DNA from: Bacteroidota bacterium | GTDB taxonomy: Bacteria > Bacteroidota > Bacteroidia > NS11-12g > UBA9320 | Length of the DNA stretch: 64,000 bases | Direction of reading: 5' to 3' | Assembly (NCBI GenBank): GCA_018700895.1 | Contig: JABIUV010000031.1 | Coordinates: 62,001-126,000 of the forward strand | Part shown: one piece after another, positions 39,553 through 49,708 of the stretch | How positions within the stretch are numbered: position 1 is the stretch's first letter | How the letters are laid out: each line of letters opens with the position of its first letter | Position numbers and translations under genes: made by a program | The notes under the pieces: generated by a model | Databases searched by the model: none | What the model saw: the letters and a program-made list of their open reading frames with translations, nothing else | Told to the model about the DNA's origin: nothing

Positions 39553-41934
39553 ATGCGACACCTCACCTTTGTATTATTTACACTCTTTTTTGGCGGAGTG
39601 TTAGCACAGATAACTGTGGTAGACGCACAACTAAACCCCATCGCTGGGGCTCAACTCTTTCACGAAAATCGTTTTTTAGCAATATCTAATGATGATGGTG
39701 TCCTCCAGATAGACACTTCGTCAATAAAAGGCGACACATGGCTGATCAGTCACCCTAATTTTTACCCTCAAAAAGTAACTAAAACATCATTGCTAAATGG
39801 CATTACATTGCTACTCAAAATAAAAGTTAGTAGTTTTCTCCCTATTATCATTACGCCAAGATATGGTGACCGTCTTTCATCGGACATATCGGTAATGGTA
39901 GATGCTGTAGTTAGTAAAAAAATAGAGCTATTCCAACCCCAAACCGCAGCGGACTTACTCAACATCAATCAAAAGGTTTATATCCAGAAAAGTCAACAGG
40001 GTGGCGGCAGCCCTATGATACGTGGATTTGCTACCAACAGGATATTACTAGTGGTAGATGGTGTACGTATGAACACAGCTATATTCAGAGCAGGGAATGT
40101 ACAAAATGTAATAAACATAGACCCCTTTAGCGTAGCAAGTAGCGAGGTACTATTTGGCCCTGCAAGTCAATTTTATGGAAGCGATGCCATAGGAGGCGTA
40201 CTTAGCTTTACTACCAAAGAACTAGATTTCAATGATTCTACAACTCACGGCAGTCAAGTGAATCTACGTTTCAGCTCCGCAAGTCGCGAAGGCACTTGGC
40301 ATTTTGATTATGGTGTTGCAAGCAAAAAACTCACATCGTTGAGCAGCGTAAGCTTCTCAAATTTTAGCGATTTGAGAATGGGGACAAATGGACCTAGCGA
40401 ATATACCCGACCTGATTATATACTATACGGAGCAGAAATAGGCGACACCATATTACGCAACAGCAACCCAAATCTCCAAGTAATGAGTGCATATAGGCAA
40501 TTAAACCTTATGCAGAAGTTCGCTTATAAAATCAATAAAAACCAAATACTAAAGTATGGCCTACACTGGAGTAATACTTCCAATATACCTCGGTATGATC
40601 GACTTATACTAAGAGGGAATAACGACACATTGGTTAATGGCGATTGGTATTACGGTCCTCAAAGCTGGCTTATGAATAACTTGAGTTATACCAATACAAA
40701 GAGAAGTACATTCAGCGACAAGTTACAAGTAACCGTTGCACATCAATTATTTGGTGAAAGTAGGAATAATAGGCAGTATGGAACCATAGACCTAATACAA
40801 CGAACTGAACGTCTAAGTGCATTAAGTGCCAACCTTGACATTCAAAAATTGATGAAGCAAAATCTGACATTTAGCTATGGCGGGGAGCTCGTACAAAATA
40901 TTGTAGGTAGCAAAGGTCAACTATTAGACATAACCAACGGAACGGCTATACCCACAAGTTCCAGATACCCTGATGGATCAACCTGGATCTCTCAAGGAAT
41001 ATATATTAATGCTCAGAGAAAGTGGAACAAACGACTATCAACAGAAGGAGGAGTAAGGTACAATCATGTTCGTACGAAAGGCACCTTTGACCCTATTTAC
41101 AATCCATTACCTATACCAAACTTTGATAATAATAACCAAGCGATAACCGGTTCACTTTCTCAGTTATTAAACTTCGCAAAAGGTAAAATAGGAATCTTAG
41201 TGTCTACAGCTTTTAAATCACCGAACATAGACGATATAGCCAAAGTATTTGATAGTAACCCAGGATATGTAACGATACCAAACCCAAATCTAAAACCGGA
41301 GTATGCTTATAATGGAGAAGTAAACGGTGAGTATTGTTTTGGTGATAAGGTAAAACTAAGTGCCTCTGTGTTTTACACCTACCTTACCAATGCTCTTTCT
41401 ACAGCCAGCAGCACTATTAATGGAGAGGATAGTATCTTTTATGATGGCCGATTAAGCAAGGTACAAACATTAGTAAATCAAGACTTCGCTGCTATATACG
41501 GTTCGCAGATTTCTGCGTCTTTTATTGTTACCAAAAATCTTGTTTTAAATAGCTCATACACTCTGTTGAAAAGTGAAGCAGGCAATAATGAGCCAATAAG
41601 ACACATCACACCAAACTTTGGCGGTACTAGTTTAACCTACTCGCTGGAGAAGGCAAAACTTATCTTGTATACTAATTATAATCAAGAGTTTAAAAATTCT
41701 CAATTTACCATTAATGAGCAATCTGAAGGATTCCTCTACACGAAGGATGACAATGGCTTACCCTACTCTCCTGCTTGGGCTATTTTAAATGTACGGGGCA
41801 CGTTCCCCATTACCGAAAGCATCTTTGGGAATGTTGCCTTAGAAAATATTTTAGACAAGCGTTATCGCCCATACAGTTCTGGGATCACCGCACCCGGTCG
41901 TAACCTTATCATTAGTATAAAGGCTCTATTATAG
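39553..41934 (+). CDS. TonB-dependent outer-membrane receptor
   Basis: The 793-residue receptor has a signal peptide (MRHLTFVLFTLFFGGVLAQ). A short carboxypeptidase-D-like regulatory domain follows (ITVVDAQLNPIAGAQLFHEN). The plug domain shows SPMIRGFATNRILLVVDGVR, then MNTAIFRAGNVQNVINIDPF and EVLFGPASQFYGSDAIGG. The rest is a 22-stranded barrel that ends with ENILDKRYRPYSSGITAPGRNLIIS. The plug resembles those of haem/siderophore-type receptors such as HmuR, but this is a guess. No SusD-like partner is adjacent. I start at the ATG at 39553, which begins the signal peptide, rather than a TTG at 39517. Confidence 0.92.
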   Translation: MRHLTFVLFTLFFGGVLAQITVVDAQLNPIAGAQLFHENRFLAISNDDGVLQIDTSSIKGDTWLISHPNFYPQKVTKTSLLNGITLLLKIKVSSFLPIIITPRYGDRLSSDISVMVDAVVSKKIELFQPQTAADLLNINQKVYIQKSQQGGGSPMIRGFATNRILLVVDGVRMNTAIFRAGNVQNVINIDPFSVASSEVLFGPASQFYGSDAIGGVLSFTTKELDFNDSTTHGSQVNLRFSSASREGTWHFDYGVASKKLTSLSSVSFSNFSDLRMGTNGPSEYTRPDYILYGAEIGDTILRNSNPNLQVMSAYRQLNLMQKFAYKINKNQILKYGLHWSNTSNIPRYDRLILRGNNDTLVNGDWYYGPQSWLMNNLSYTNTKRSTFSDKLQVTVAHQLFGESRNNRQYGTIDLIQRTERLSALSANLDIQKLMKQNLTFSYGGELVQNIVGSKGQLLDITNGTAIPTSSRYPDGSTWISQGIYINAQRKWNKRLSTEGGVRYNHVRTKGTFDPIYNPLPIPNFDNNNQAITGSLSQLLNFAKGKIGILVSTAFKSPNIDDIAKVFDSNPGYVTIPNPNLKPEYAYNGEVNGEYCFGDKVKLSASVFYTYLTNALSTASSTINGEDSIFYDGRLSKVQTLVNQDFAAIYGSQISASFIVTKNLVLNSSYTLLKSEAGNNEPIRHITPNFGGTSLTYSLEKAKLILYTNYNQEFKNSQFTINEQSEGFLYTKDDNGLPYSPAWAILNVRGTFPITESIFGNVALENILDKRYRPYSSGITAPGRNLIISIKALL

Positions 41935-41938
41935 AGCG

Positions 41939-41990
41939 TAAAAAAGAGCTTTTGCCTTTAGCAAAATCTTCTTTTATGTTTATAAAAGCT
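41939..41990. terminator. Weak hairpin between the receptor and floA
   Basis: GCTTTTGC (41949-41956) can pair with GCAAAATC around CTTTA, flanked by A-rich and T-rich stretches on the two sides. It may end both convergent transcripts, but the stem is imperfect. Confidence 0.4.
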
Positions 41991-42000
41991 GCTTCTGAGC

Positions 42001-42966
42001 TTATTTCTTTTTAGAATCAGGCTTAGCGATACTTTCTCTCATATCGGTATCTGCTTCTATGTTTTTCATTTTGTAATAATCCATTATTCCAAGATTACCA
42101 CTTCTGAATGCCTCTGCCATAGCTTTTGGCACTTCAGCTTCAGCTAAGATTACAAGAGCTCGTGCATCTTGTGCCTTCGCTTTCATCTCCTGCTCTTCAG
42201 CTACCGCCATAGCTCTGCGCTCTTCTGCTTTTGCATTAGCTACTTTAAGATCTGCTTCAGCTTGATCTGTTTGCAGCTCTGCACCAATGTTTTTGCCTAT
42301 ATCTATATCTGCTATATCAATAGATAAGATCTCGAATGCAGTACCAGCGTCTAATCCTTTTGCCAAAACTGTTTTAGAAATCATATCAGGGTTCTCCAAT
42401 ACTGCTTTGTGACTCGTAGCAGAACCTATGGTAGTTACAATACCTTCTCCTACCCTAGCCAGAATTGTATCTTCACCAGCACCACCTACTAGTTGAGCAA
42501 TATTAGCTCTTACTGTTACACGGGCTTTTGCTATCAGTTGTATACCATCCTTGGCTACTGCAGCCACAGGTGGCGTATTAATCACACGGGGGTTTACCGA
42601 TAATTGCACCGCATCAGCCACATCTCTTCCTGCCAAATCTATGGCGGCCGCCATATTAAAGTCCAAAGGAATATTTGCTTTATCAGCCGAGATAAGAGCC
42701 TTTACCACATTATTCACATTACCACCTGCCATATAATGCGTTTCTAAGTCATTTGCAGTAACCTGAAGTCCGGCTTTATTAGCATTGATAAGTGCGTTAA
42801 CGATAAGTGATGGTGGAACCTTACGTATACGCATAATAATCAGTTGTACAATACCTACACGTACACCAGACACTTGGGCTGTAACCCATAAGCCTACTGG
42901 AACGAAGTATAAGAAAACAAAGAGTAATACTACTCCTATAATAATGAATGGTAAAATTGCTGGCAT
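42001..42966 (-). CDS. floA: Flotillin-like protein FloA
   Basis: The 321-residue protein is a bacterial flotillin that scaffolds membrane microdomains. It has an N-terminal membrane hairpin (about 3-25). The family signature follows: [73 protein letters not shown] and [15 protein letters not shown]. The flotillin coiled-coil helix [20 protein letters not shown] is complete. It is 12 bp downstream of an NfeD-like gene on the same strand, the standard pair. Confidence 0.95.
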   Translation of the reverse strand: MPAILPFIIIGVVLLFVFLYFVPVGLWVTAQVSGVRVGIVQLIIMRIRKVPPSLIVNALINANKAGLQVTANDLETHYMAGGNVNNVVKALISADKANIPLDFNMAAAIDLAGRDVADAVQLSVNPRVINTPPVAAVAKDGIQLIAKARVTVRANIAQLVGGAGEDTILARVGEGIVTTIGSATSHKAVLENPDMISKTVLAKGLDAGTAFEILSIDIADIDIGKNIGAELQTDQAEADLKVANAKAEERRAMAVAEEQEMKAKAQDARALVILAEAEVPKAMAEAFRSGNLGIMDYYKMKNIEADTDMRESIAKPDSKKK

Positions 42967-42978
42967 ATTGATTTAGTT

Positions 42979-43446
42979 TTAAGTATTTATTTTTTTTATA
43001 AATATTCTATGTTGTACTTTTTTTACAACTTCTATTTTTCCCTTCGCGAGAATAAATTCCCCGTCGGAGTGTACTTCTACTTTTTGATTATTAATAATAG
43101 CAGTACCTGCTGGTCTTAGTGCACTCATGGTTATACCTACATCTCCTACTTTCACATCAAGCTTATGAGCGTCATTAGCTTTCCCGTCTATCACATCATT
43201 GAGAGCAAACCTACTCCAAGCTCCGTTGCGAAAAGCTAAAATTAACGCAACCCCAAGAAAAAAACTCGTAGATACTAATACGATGTTGCCATAAAAGTTG
43301 CCGTGTCCTTTGTACATATAGGCTACACCTAACACCAAAAGAACCGAACCAAGTAAGCCAACGACAAATCCTGGGGTGATGAAAATCTCAATCAGAATTA
43401 AGGTTATCCCAGTAAGTATTAGTCCTATTATTAGTGACAATGTCAT
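42979..43446 (-). CDS. NfeD-like membrane protein, partner of FloA
   Basis: The 155-residue protein has three to four hydrophobic helices in its N-terminal half (TLSLIIGLILTGITLILIEI, FVVGLLGSVLLVLGVAYMY, IVLVSTSFFLGVALILAF). A C-terminal OB-like NfeD domain follows (VGDVGITMSALRPAGTAIIN, then KVEVHSDGEFILAKGKIEVV). It lacks the serine-protease domain of long NfeD proteins. Such short NfeD proteins are found with flotillins. It is the first gene of the two-gene unit with floA. Confidence 0.9.
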   Translation of the reverse strand: MTLSLIIGLILTGITLILIEIFITPGFVVGLLGSVLLVLGVAYMYKGHGNFYGNIVLVSTSFFLGVALILAFRNGAWSRFALNDVIDGKANDAHKLDVKVGDVGITMSALRPAGTAIINNQKVEVHSDGEFILAKGKIEVVKKVQHRIFIKKINT

Positions 43447-43506
43447 AGACAGCAGCTAATGTAGTATATTTTTTTACAATGTAACCTTAAAAGCTCAATC
43501 TAAAAA

Positions 43507-46365
43507 CTACGCTGTATCCTCGGCATAAACAGAAATAGGCAGACAGCTGCAAACCAAATTTCGATCGCCATACGTATTATCTACACGTCCTACACTTGGC
43601 CAAAACTTATTAGCCATCACATAAGGTGCCGGATATACTGCTTTCTCTCTACTGTAAGGCTTATCCCACTCTGAACTTAGAGCTGATGCCGCAGTATGAG
43701 GTGCATTTTTAAGTACATTATTCTCCTTATCAGCAGTACCATTTTCTATCTCAGCGATCTCTTGGCGAATGGACAGTAATGCATCGCAGAATCTGTCTAA
43801 TTCCGCTTTACTCTCACTCTCCGTAGGCTCTATCATCATAGTACCTGGTATAGGAAAACTCACCGTAGGAGCGTGAAAACCGTAATCTATAAGACGCTTC
43901 GCAATATCCTCTACCAACACGCCACTTGCCAATTTGAGCGGTCGTGGATCTACTATCATCTCGTGAGCTACAGTACCATTTTGACCGGTATATAAGACTT
44001 CATACCCTTCGGCCAATCGGTGCTTCATATAATTAGCATTGAGTATAGCGAGTGCAGTCGCACGCTTGAGCCCATCGGTACCCATCATTTTTATATAGGC
44101 ATAACTTATGAGCAATATGCTTGCACTACCAAATGGGGCGGCACTTACCGCTCGCATTCCTTTGAGAGTACTTACGCCTTCTACCACTGCGTGACCGGGC
44201 AAGTACGGGCTCAAGTGTTTGGCCACACCAATAGGCCCCATACCTGGACCACCGCCGCCATGAGGAATACAGAACGTTTTGTGTAGATTAAGGTGACAAA
44301 CATCCGCTCCAATATTCGCAGGATTGGTGTATCCTACTTGTGCATTCATATTTGCACCATCCATGTATACTTGACCACCATAATTATGAATCACGGAAGT
44401 AATTTCTTTGATCGTCTCTTCATATACACCTGTAGTACTTGGATAGGTAACCATTACCGCCGCCAAATTTTCCTTGTTGGCTTCAGCTTTTTCACGCAGG
44501 TCGTTCAAGTCAATATAGCCGTTAGGGTGACATTTTACCACCACAACCTTCATACCTGCCATTACTGCACTGGCAGGGTTGGTGCCGTGGGCTGACTCTG
44601 GTATAATTACAATATCTCTGTGAGCTTGATTATTATCCATAAAGTACTGACGTATGGTCATCAATCCTGCATATTCGCCTTGTGCTCCTGCATTGGGCTG
44701 TAAGCTTACCTTATGAAAACCTGTAATCTCGGACAAATCTCGCTCCAACTCATTAAGCATTTGGGTATACCCTGCGAGTTGATGCTTAGGAGCAAATGGA
44801 TGAATATTCCCAAATGATTCCCACGTAACAGGGATCATCTCTGTAGTTGCATTTAGCTTCATAGTGCAGCTTCCCAAGGCAATCATAGAGTGAGCTAGCG
44901 ATAAATCTTTATTCTCTAATGATTTCAAGTACCTGAGCATTTGATGCTCTGTGTGATGTGAATTAAAAACGGGGTGCTCCAAATATGGCGTATTCCTGTT
45001 CAACGATTCGTGCCACAATGATGAAACTGTGGTTTCAAAATTTAACTGGGCATCATTTGCCTGAGCAAATAACCTAGCGAGTTGCTCAACATCTTGAATC
45101 TCTGTAGTTTCATCTAAACTTACACCTACAAATCCATCGGCATATCTCACATTCACATTTTCAGCCTCTAAAATTTGCCTTAATTTGGCTTGAGTTGCTT
45201 TGTCCAGTTCAATGGCCACGGTATCAAAAGCAGAACTATTTTTGAGCGTATAACCCATTTTAGTGAGGTTAGAAGACAGAACACTCGTAAGTTGATTAAC
45301 TTTTTGAGCTATCTCTTTAATCCTCTTAGGACCATGGTAGGCGGCATACATACCCGCCATAATAGCAAGAAGGGCTTGAGCGGTACATATATTACTCGTC
45401 GCTTTATCACGCTTAATATGTTGCTCTCTGGTTTGCAACGCCATTCGCAACGCATAATTCCCATTGCTATCTTGTGAGACACCTATTATTCTACCTGGCA
45501 ATCTTCTTTTATGCTCTTCTTTAGTAGCAAAGTATGCTGCATGTGGACCACCATTACCCATAGGAATACCAAACCGTTGTGTACTTCCCACTACCACTTC
45601 TGCACCCCATTCTCCAGGAGCTTTGAGCACTGCTAGTGATAAAATATCTGCAGCAACTACCGTTTTTACTCCGTGTTCTAAAGCAGACGCCGTAAGTTGA
45701 GAGTAGTCTTCTACAGACCCTTCACCAGTAGGGTATTGAACAAATACACCAAAATACTCCTCAGAAAAAGTTACCTCAAAAGGGTTCCCAACCGTCACAT
45801 CTATATTCAAGGGTTCCGCTCTTGTTTTTATGACATCAATGGTTTGAGGAAAAGCTTTGTCGGATACAAAAAATTTATCGCCTATATTTTTTTTCTTAGC
45901 TGAAAAGAGCATAGCCATAGCCTCTGCTGCCGCGGTTGCTTCATCTAATAAGGAGGCATTAGCCATCTCCATCCCTGTAAGATCGCACACCATGGTTTGA
46001 AAGTTAAGTAGTGCCTCTAACCTACCTTGAGCTATCTCTGCCTGGTACGGTGTATACTGGGTGTACCACCCTGGATTTTCAAGAATATTTCTTAAGATAA
46101 CTTTCGGGGTATGTGTGCCATAGTAACCCATACCAATGTAGCTTTTGGCAACAGTATTTTTTTTACCCATTGCTTTTAACTTATCCAGCAACTGAACCTC
46201 GGTGAGAGCTTCTTCCATATTCAACTCTTTTTTAAGTCTAATTTCGCTTGGGATAGTTTTCTCTATAAGCTGCTCGATAGTACCGTAGCCTAAAATATTA
46301 AGCATCTCTTGCTCCTCCTGCGAAGTTATGCTATTGTGACGGTCAGAAAAACATTCTCTGTACAT
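43507..46365 (-). CDS. gcvP: Glycine dehydrogenase (decarboxylating), P protein
   Basis: GcvP decarboxylates glycine with pyridoxal phosphate and passes the aminomethyl group to H protein. The 952-residue single-chain form has both halves. Motifs are [84 protein letters not shown] and the PLP lysine in [17 protein letters not shown]. Length is normal for the family. The start is the first Met after the promoter box at 46387. The gcvT gene is 22 kb away on the same strand and gcvH is absent from the window, so the system is not an operon here. Confidence 0.96.
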   Translation of the reverse strand: MYRECFSDRHNSITSQEEQEMLNILGYGTIEQLIEKTIPSEIRLKKELNMEEALTEVQLLDKLKAMGKKNTVAKSYIGMGYYGTHTPKVILRNILENPGWYTQYTPYQAEIAQGRLEALLNFQTMVCDLTGMEMANASLLDEATAAAEAMAMLFSAKKKNIGDKFFVSDKAFPQTIDVIKTRAEPLNIDVTVGNPFEVTFSEEYFGVFVQYPTGEGSVEDYSQLTASALEHGVKTVVAADILSLAVLKAPGEWGAEVVVGSTQRFGIPMGNGGPHAAYFATKEEHKRRLPGRIIGVSQDSNGNYALRMALQTREQHIKRDKATSNICTAQALLAIMAGMYAAYHGPKRIKEIAQKVNQLTSVLSSNLTKMGYTLKNSSAFDTVAIELDKATQAKLRQILEAENVNVRYADGFVGVSLDETTEIQDVEQLARLFAQANDAQLNFETTVSSLWHESLNRNTPYLEHPVFNSHHTEHQMLRYLKSLENKDLSLAHSMIALGSCTMKLNATTEMIPVTWESFGNIHPFAPKHQLAGYTQMLNELERDLSEITGFHKVSLQPNAGAQGEYAGLMTIRQYFMDNNQAHRDIVIIPESAHGTNPASAVMAGMKVVVVKCHPNGYIDLNDLREKAEANKENLAAVMVTYPSTTGVYEETIKEITSVIHNYGGQVYMDGANMNAQVGYTNPANIGADVCHLNLHKTFCIPHGGGGPGMGPIGVAKHLSPYLPGHAVVEGVSTLKGMRAVSAAPFGSASILLISYAYIKMMGTDGLKRATALAILNANYMKHRLAEGYEVLYTGQNGTVAHEMIVDPRPLKLASGVLVEDIAKRLIDYGFHAPTVSFPIPGTMMIEPTESESKAELDRFCDALLSIRQEIAEIENGTADKENNVLKNAPHTAASALSSEWDKPYSREKAVYPAPYVMANKFWPSVGRVDNTYGDRNLVCSCLPISVYAEDTA

Positions 46366-46386
46366 AATGCTGTTTTAAATGTGGTG

Positions 46387-46394
46387 CAAATTTA
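46387..46394 (-). promoter_or_regulatory. gcvP -7 box
   Basis: TAAATTTG lies 21 nt before the gcvP start. A TTG at the right spacing is not present, so support comes from the -7 box alone. Confidence 0.5.
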
Positions 46395-46698
46395 ATTATA
46401 AGTACTAGGTAAACTTTTATGTTCAATATAAGTTCACAAAAATATATCGAGATGCAATCAAATTGTATTGGGTTGCTAGGATTAACTAGGCAGCTGACAA
46501 GAAATTTCTGTTTTCCCCGCCGAAAAATTTGGATTCTTTACGTGCAAATACACATACTCTTTATCCATCCTAGCAATAAAACGAAATTTCTAACAATGAG
46601 AATTTAAAGTCTCGAAATACCAAAATATTACATGTATTTTTTTGCCATTGTAGACTTCTATCGTTCATATTTGAGCACCCCTCCCCCAAACAATTAGT
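46395..46698. other. Gap upstream of the broken DUF6089-like gene
   Basis: About 300 bp, AT-rich. I see no gene, hairpin terminator or repeat that I can support. A 62-codon open frame within it is Cys- and Ile-rich and has no family or promoter. Confidence 0.4.
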
Positions 46699-47635
46699 CG
46701 AACACTATCAACAGCCCTATCAATCCTTTTTATAACCATCTCGGTTTTTTCTCAAAAAAGAAAATCTCACCGCTCATACTTAACCTCGCAAGTAATCCTT
46801 TTCACATCGCATTTCTTAAGTGACTTAGGCGGTAAAGACGCCCGCGGCACCAACAGTTTTTCAGATATGGACTTAAATAGCACATCAATAGCCGTTGGTG
46901 GTGGGTTACAATACAATATGCCAAATGGCTTATGTATTGGCAGTGAACTTTTCTACACACGACTTGCAGCAAGTGACGCCTTCACGACATCTAGTCGGGC
47001 GTACAGAAAAATCAATGTACGCACCGACGTCCTGGAATCATCCATTAAATTGGAATACACGATTCCTACCGGGCTGTTGGCTGGGTTTTATGGAAATATA
47101 GGAGCCGGAGCATTATACTGCAACCCCAAAGGACTATACAATGGAACGTGGTACGACCTCCGCCCCTTTGGCACGGAAGGCCAAATACACAACCCTAATC
47201 AAGAAATATACAAACCTATATCTGCGATCATCCCTTTCGGATTTGGGAAAAAATCACTTTACGTAAAGGCGTCATATTAGCTTTTGACATTTCACCAAGA
47301 AAACGTTTATGGATTATCTAGATGACGTATCTGGCAAGTATTACGATCAAACTGCAATAAGAGACCAAGGAGAAGTTGCTGCTTATTTCGCAAATCCTTC
47401 TATTGTAGACCCTTTAAACGGCCGTGTTATTGGTGAGCCTGGGTCTATAAGAGGCAATCCAAATTATAATGATAATTATTTCTTATTTGAATTCAAACTT
47501 CACTTCACAGTAAACCGAAACGGATATAACAATACGACCAGCTGCTTGTACAACAACGGGTGGATTAAACCAAATGGCAGCACACCTAAAATAAAAAAAA
47601 CAGGAAGAAGAAGAAAAATAAGGCTTTTTAGGTAA
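46699..47635 (+). pseudogene. DUF6089-like outer-membrane barrel, broken by two frameshifts and a lost start
   Basis: Across frames the region encodes a signal peptide (STALSILFITISVFSQKR), FLSDLGGKDARGTNSFSD, GGGLQYNMPNGLCIGSELFY, TDVLESSIKLEYTIPTG, YNGTWYDLRPFGTEGQI and ISAIIPFGFG. A frameshift in an A6 run (about 47250) gives TLRKGVILAFDISPRK. A second shift in an AAAA run (about 47301) gives TFMDYLDDVSGKYYDQ and SIRGNPNYNDNYFLFEFKL. This order matches the DUF6089 barrel proteins common in Bacteroidota. No ATG precedes the signal peptide in frame. So there is loss of start plus two shifts. Either this is a pseudogene or several homopolymer errors occurred. Confidence 0.82.
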
Positions 47636-47659
47636 AAAATCATTTCTTACAAAACGGAA

Positions 47660-47667
47660 TAAATTTG
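47660..47667 (+). promoter_or_regulatory. -7 box of the DUF819 gene
   Basis: TAAATTTG lies 23 nt before the ATG at 47691. No TTG is found at the expected -33 position. Confidence 0.45.
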
Positions 47668-47690
47668 CGAACAATTAAGCAAATGTATTT

Positions 47691-49016
47691 ATGGAAGAAA
47701 CACTTAAATCTATTCCTCTAGTCACCAATGACACTATTGTCTTTGGCTTACTTGTTATCAGTCTAGGATTAGTATTTTATACGTCTAGCTTCAAGTCAGG
47801 ACCGTTTGTTACTTTTTACAAGTTTGTCCCTGCTCTATTTATGGCATACCTACTTCCCGCACTGCTTACTACAACTGGAATTATAGCCCCTGAGTGGGGA
47901 ACTCTGAACGAAAACGGTGAAATGATTATAGAGGGTAAGAGCTCACTCTATTATGTTGCTAGTCGTTATTTACTTCCAGCTGCACTTGTATTAATGACGC
48001 TAAGTCTAGACTTAAAAGCTGTTTTCAATCTAGGCCCTAAAGCCCTAATTATGTTCCTTACTGGAACTGTAGGCATTATCATTGGCGGTCCTATTGCAGT
48101 ATTCATAATGTCTGTAGTCAGTCCCGAATCTGTTGGAGGTGCAGGACCAGAAGCAGTCTGGAGGGGATTATCCACACTAGCAGGTAGCTGGATAGGGGGC
48201 GGGGCCAACCAAACCGCAATGTTGGAAATTTACGGTTATGATCAAAAGCTATATGGCGGGATGGTATTTGTAGACATTGTTATTGCCAATATATGGATGG
48301 CAATCTTGCTTATAGGTATAGGAAAAACTGAAAAAATAGATGCTTGGTTAAAATCAGACACGAGCGCTATAGAAGAACTTAAGGCAAAAGTTTCTAAATT
48401 CAGTCTCGCAGTAGAACGTAAACCTACTCTCCCGGATTTAATGATTCTTTTGGCTATCGGATTTGGAGTAGTTGGCCTGGCTCACTTGGGAGCACAATTC
48501 CTTGCCCCGTATTTTGATTCGCTTGTAGGTACAGTCCAAAACTCCACCATACGAAATACATTTACCTTCCTAGGATCTGGCTTCTTTTGGATGATTAGCA
48601 TAGCTACTATTTTCGCTGTTATCTTGTCATTTACTAATGCTCGCAAACTTGAAGGTGCGGGAGCTAGCAAAATTGGAACTGTATTCATATACATACTTGT
48701 TGCTACTATTGGAATGAAAATGGATTTAACAATGATATTTGATAATCTTGGCTTGCTAGTGGTAGGATTTATCTGGATGACATTCCACGCCGCTTTACTA
48801 ATACTAGTAGCTAAGTGGATAAGAGCCCCGTATTTCTTTTTAGCCGTTGGCAGTCAGGCCAATGTAGGGGGGGCAGCTTCGGCACCCATCGTAGCCTCAG
48901 CGTTTCATCCCTCGCTGGCTACCGTAGGTGTTTTGCTAGCTGTTTTTGGCTATGCTGTGGGAACTATAGGAGCAATTGCGTGTACTCTTTTGATGCAACT
49001 TGCAGCTCCTATTTGA
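47691..49016 (+). CDS. DUF819-family membrane transporter
   Basis: The 441-residue protein has about 11 hydrophobic segments and belongs to DUF819, a family of probable transporters of the cation/acid-symporter superfamily. Signatures include VASRYLLPAALVLMTLSLDL, GSWIGGGANQTAMLEIY in the loop of the first repeat, GMVFVDIVIANIWMAIL, and the second-repeat SQANVGGAASAPIVASAF. The two G/S/N-rich loops (GGGANQTA and NVGGAASAP) lie at equivalent positions of an inverted repeat. The substrate is unknown. It is cotranscribed at most with the DUF937 gene, which starts 50 bp later. Confidence 0.9.
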   Translation: MEETLKSIPLVTNDTIVFGLLVISLGLVFYTSSFKSGPFVTFYKFVPALFMAYLLPALLTTTGIIAPEWGTLNENGEMIIEGKSSLYYVASRYLLPAALVLMTLSLDLKAVFNLGPKALIMFLTGTVGIIIGGPIAVFIMSVVSPESVGGAGPEAVWRGLSTLAGSWIGGGANQTAMLEIYGYDQKLYGGMVFVDIVIANIWMAILLIGIGKTEKIDAWLKSDTSAIEELKAKVSKFSLAVERKPTLPDLMILLAIGFGVVGLAHLGAQFLAPYFDSLVGTVQNSTIRNTFTFLGSGFFWMISIATIFAVILSFTNARKLEGAGASKIGTVFIYILVATIGMKMDLTMIFDNLGLLVVGFIWMTFHAALLILVAKWIRAPYFFLAVGSQANVGGAASAPIVASAFHPSLATVGVLLAVFGYAVGTIGAIACTLLMQLAAPI

Positions 49017-49066
49017 TTTTTTCATTAGCAAATTGTATCTTAGCTCCTAAAGTGATCATCATCAAG

Positions 49067-49687
49067 ATGAACGATATCCTAAATCAACTACTGGAACAAT
49101 TAGGGCCTCAAGGCCTTGAAGCTATCTCCGCTCAAATAGGAGCTACAGAAGAGCAAACCACCTCGGCATTAGGTGGAATGACACCTACTTTGCTCGGTGC
49201 TATGGCATCTAACTCTAAATCCAAATCTGGTGCTAAAGGTCTACTGGTGGCGTTAGATGCTAATCACGACGGCAGTATCTTAGATGATATGATCGGTTTC
49301 GTGGAAAATTACGATAATGGGTCTGGTGACGCTAGATTAAAGCGTGTTTTGAGCTCACAACGTCCAACAGTGGAGCAAGGGCTAAGCAGCAAAACAGGCT
49401 TAAATAGCTCACAGGTATCTAATCTTCTTAAAATCGCAGCTCCATTAATTCTTGGCTATCTAGGCAAACAAAAAAAGCAAGATTCTCAAGGCAATTTCAA
49501 TATTGCCAACATAGCATCGTTGCTTGGCGGCAAGACACAGCAAGCTAACCAATCTACTGGTTTAGACGCAGGAGATATAATGCAAGTCGTAGGCGGATTG
49601 TCTGAAAATTCTGGCAACAAGACATCTAGTGCGATAGGTGTTGGCAAACTATTTAAGAGACAATCACAAGTACATTACGTTTGGTAA
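49067..49687 (+). CDS. DUF937-domain protein
   Basis: The 206-residue protein matches DUF937: LNQLLEQLGPQGLEAISAQI, then GATEEQTTSALGGMTPTLLG and a second repeat with GLNSSQVSNLLKIAAPLILG. Between and after them lie Gly/Ser/Asp-rich loops. The start at 49067 is chosen because the longer frame overlaps the DUF819 gene by 200 bp in another frame. The C-terminus lacks the Gly-Lys tail usual in this family and ends in a basic, unusual segment (KLFKRQSQVHYVW), which could reflect a late frameshift. The role is unknown. Confidence 0.85.
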   Translation: MNDILNQLLEQLGPQGLEAISAQIGATEEQTTSALGGMTPTLLGAMASNSKSKSGAKGLLVALDANHDGSILDDMIGFVENYDNGSGDARLKRVLSSQRPTVEQGLSSKTGLNSSQVSNLLKIAAPLILGYLGKQKKQDSQGNFNIANIASLLGGKTQQANQSTGLDAGDIMQVVGGLSENSGNKTSSAIGVGKLFKRQSQVHYVW

Positions 49688-49708
49688 CAAAAATAAAATA
49701 ATTCAGAA

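Noticed and set aside
46419-46607. 62-codon open frame upstream of the broken barrel gene
   Set aside because: Unusual composition, no family and no start-site support.
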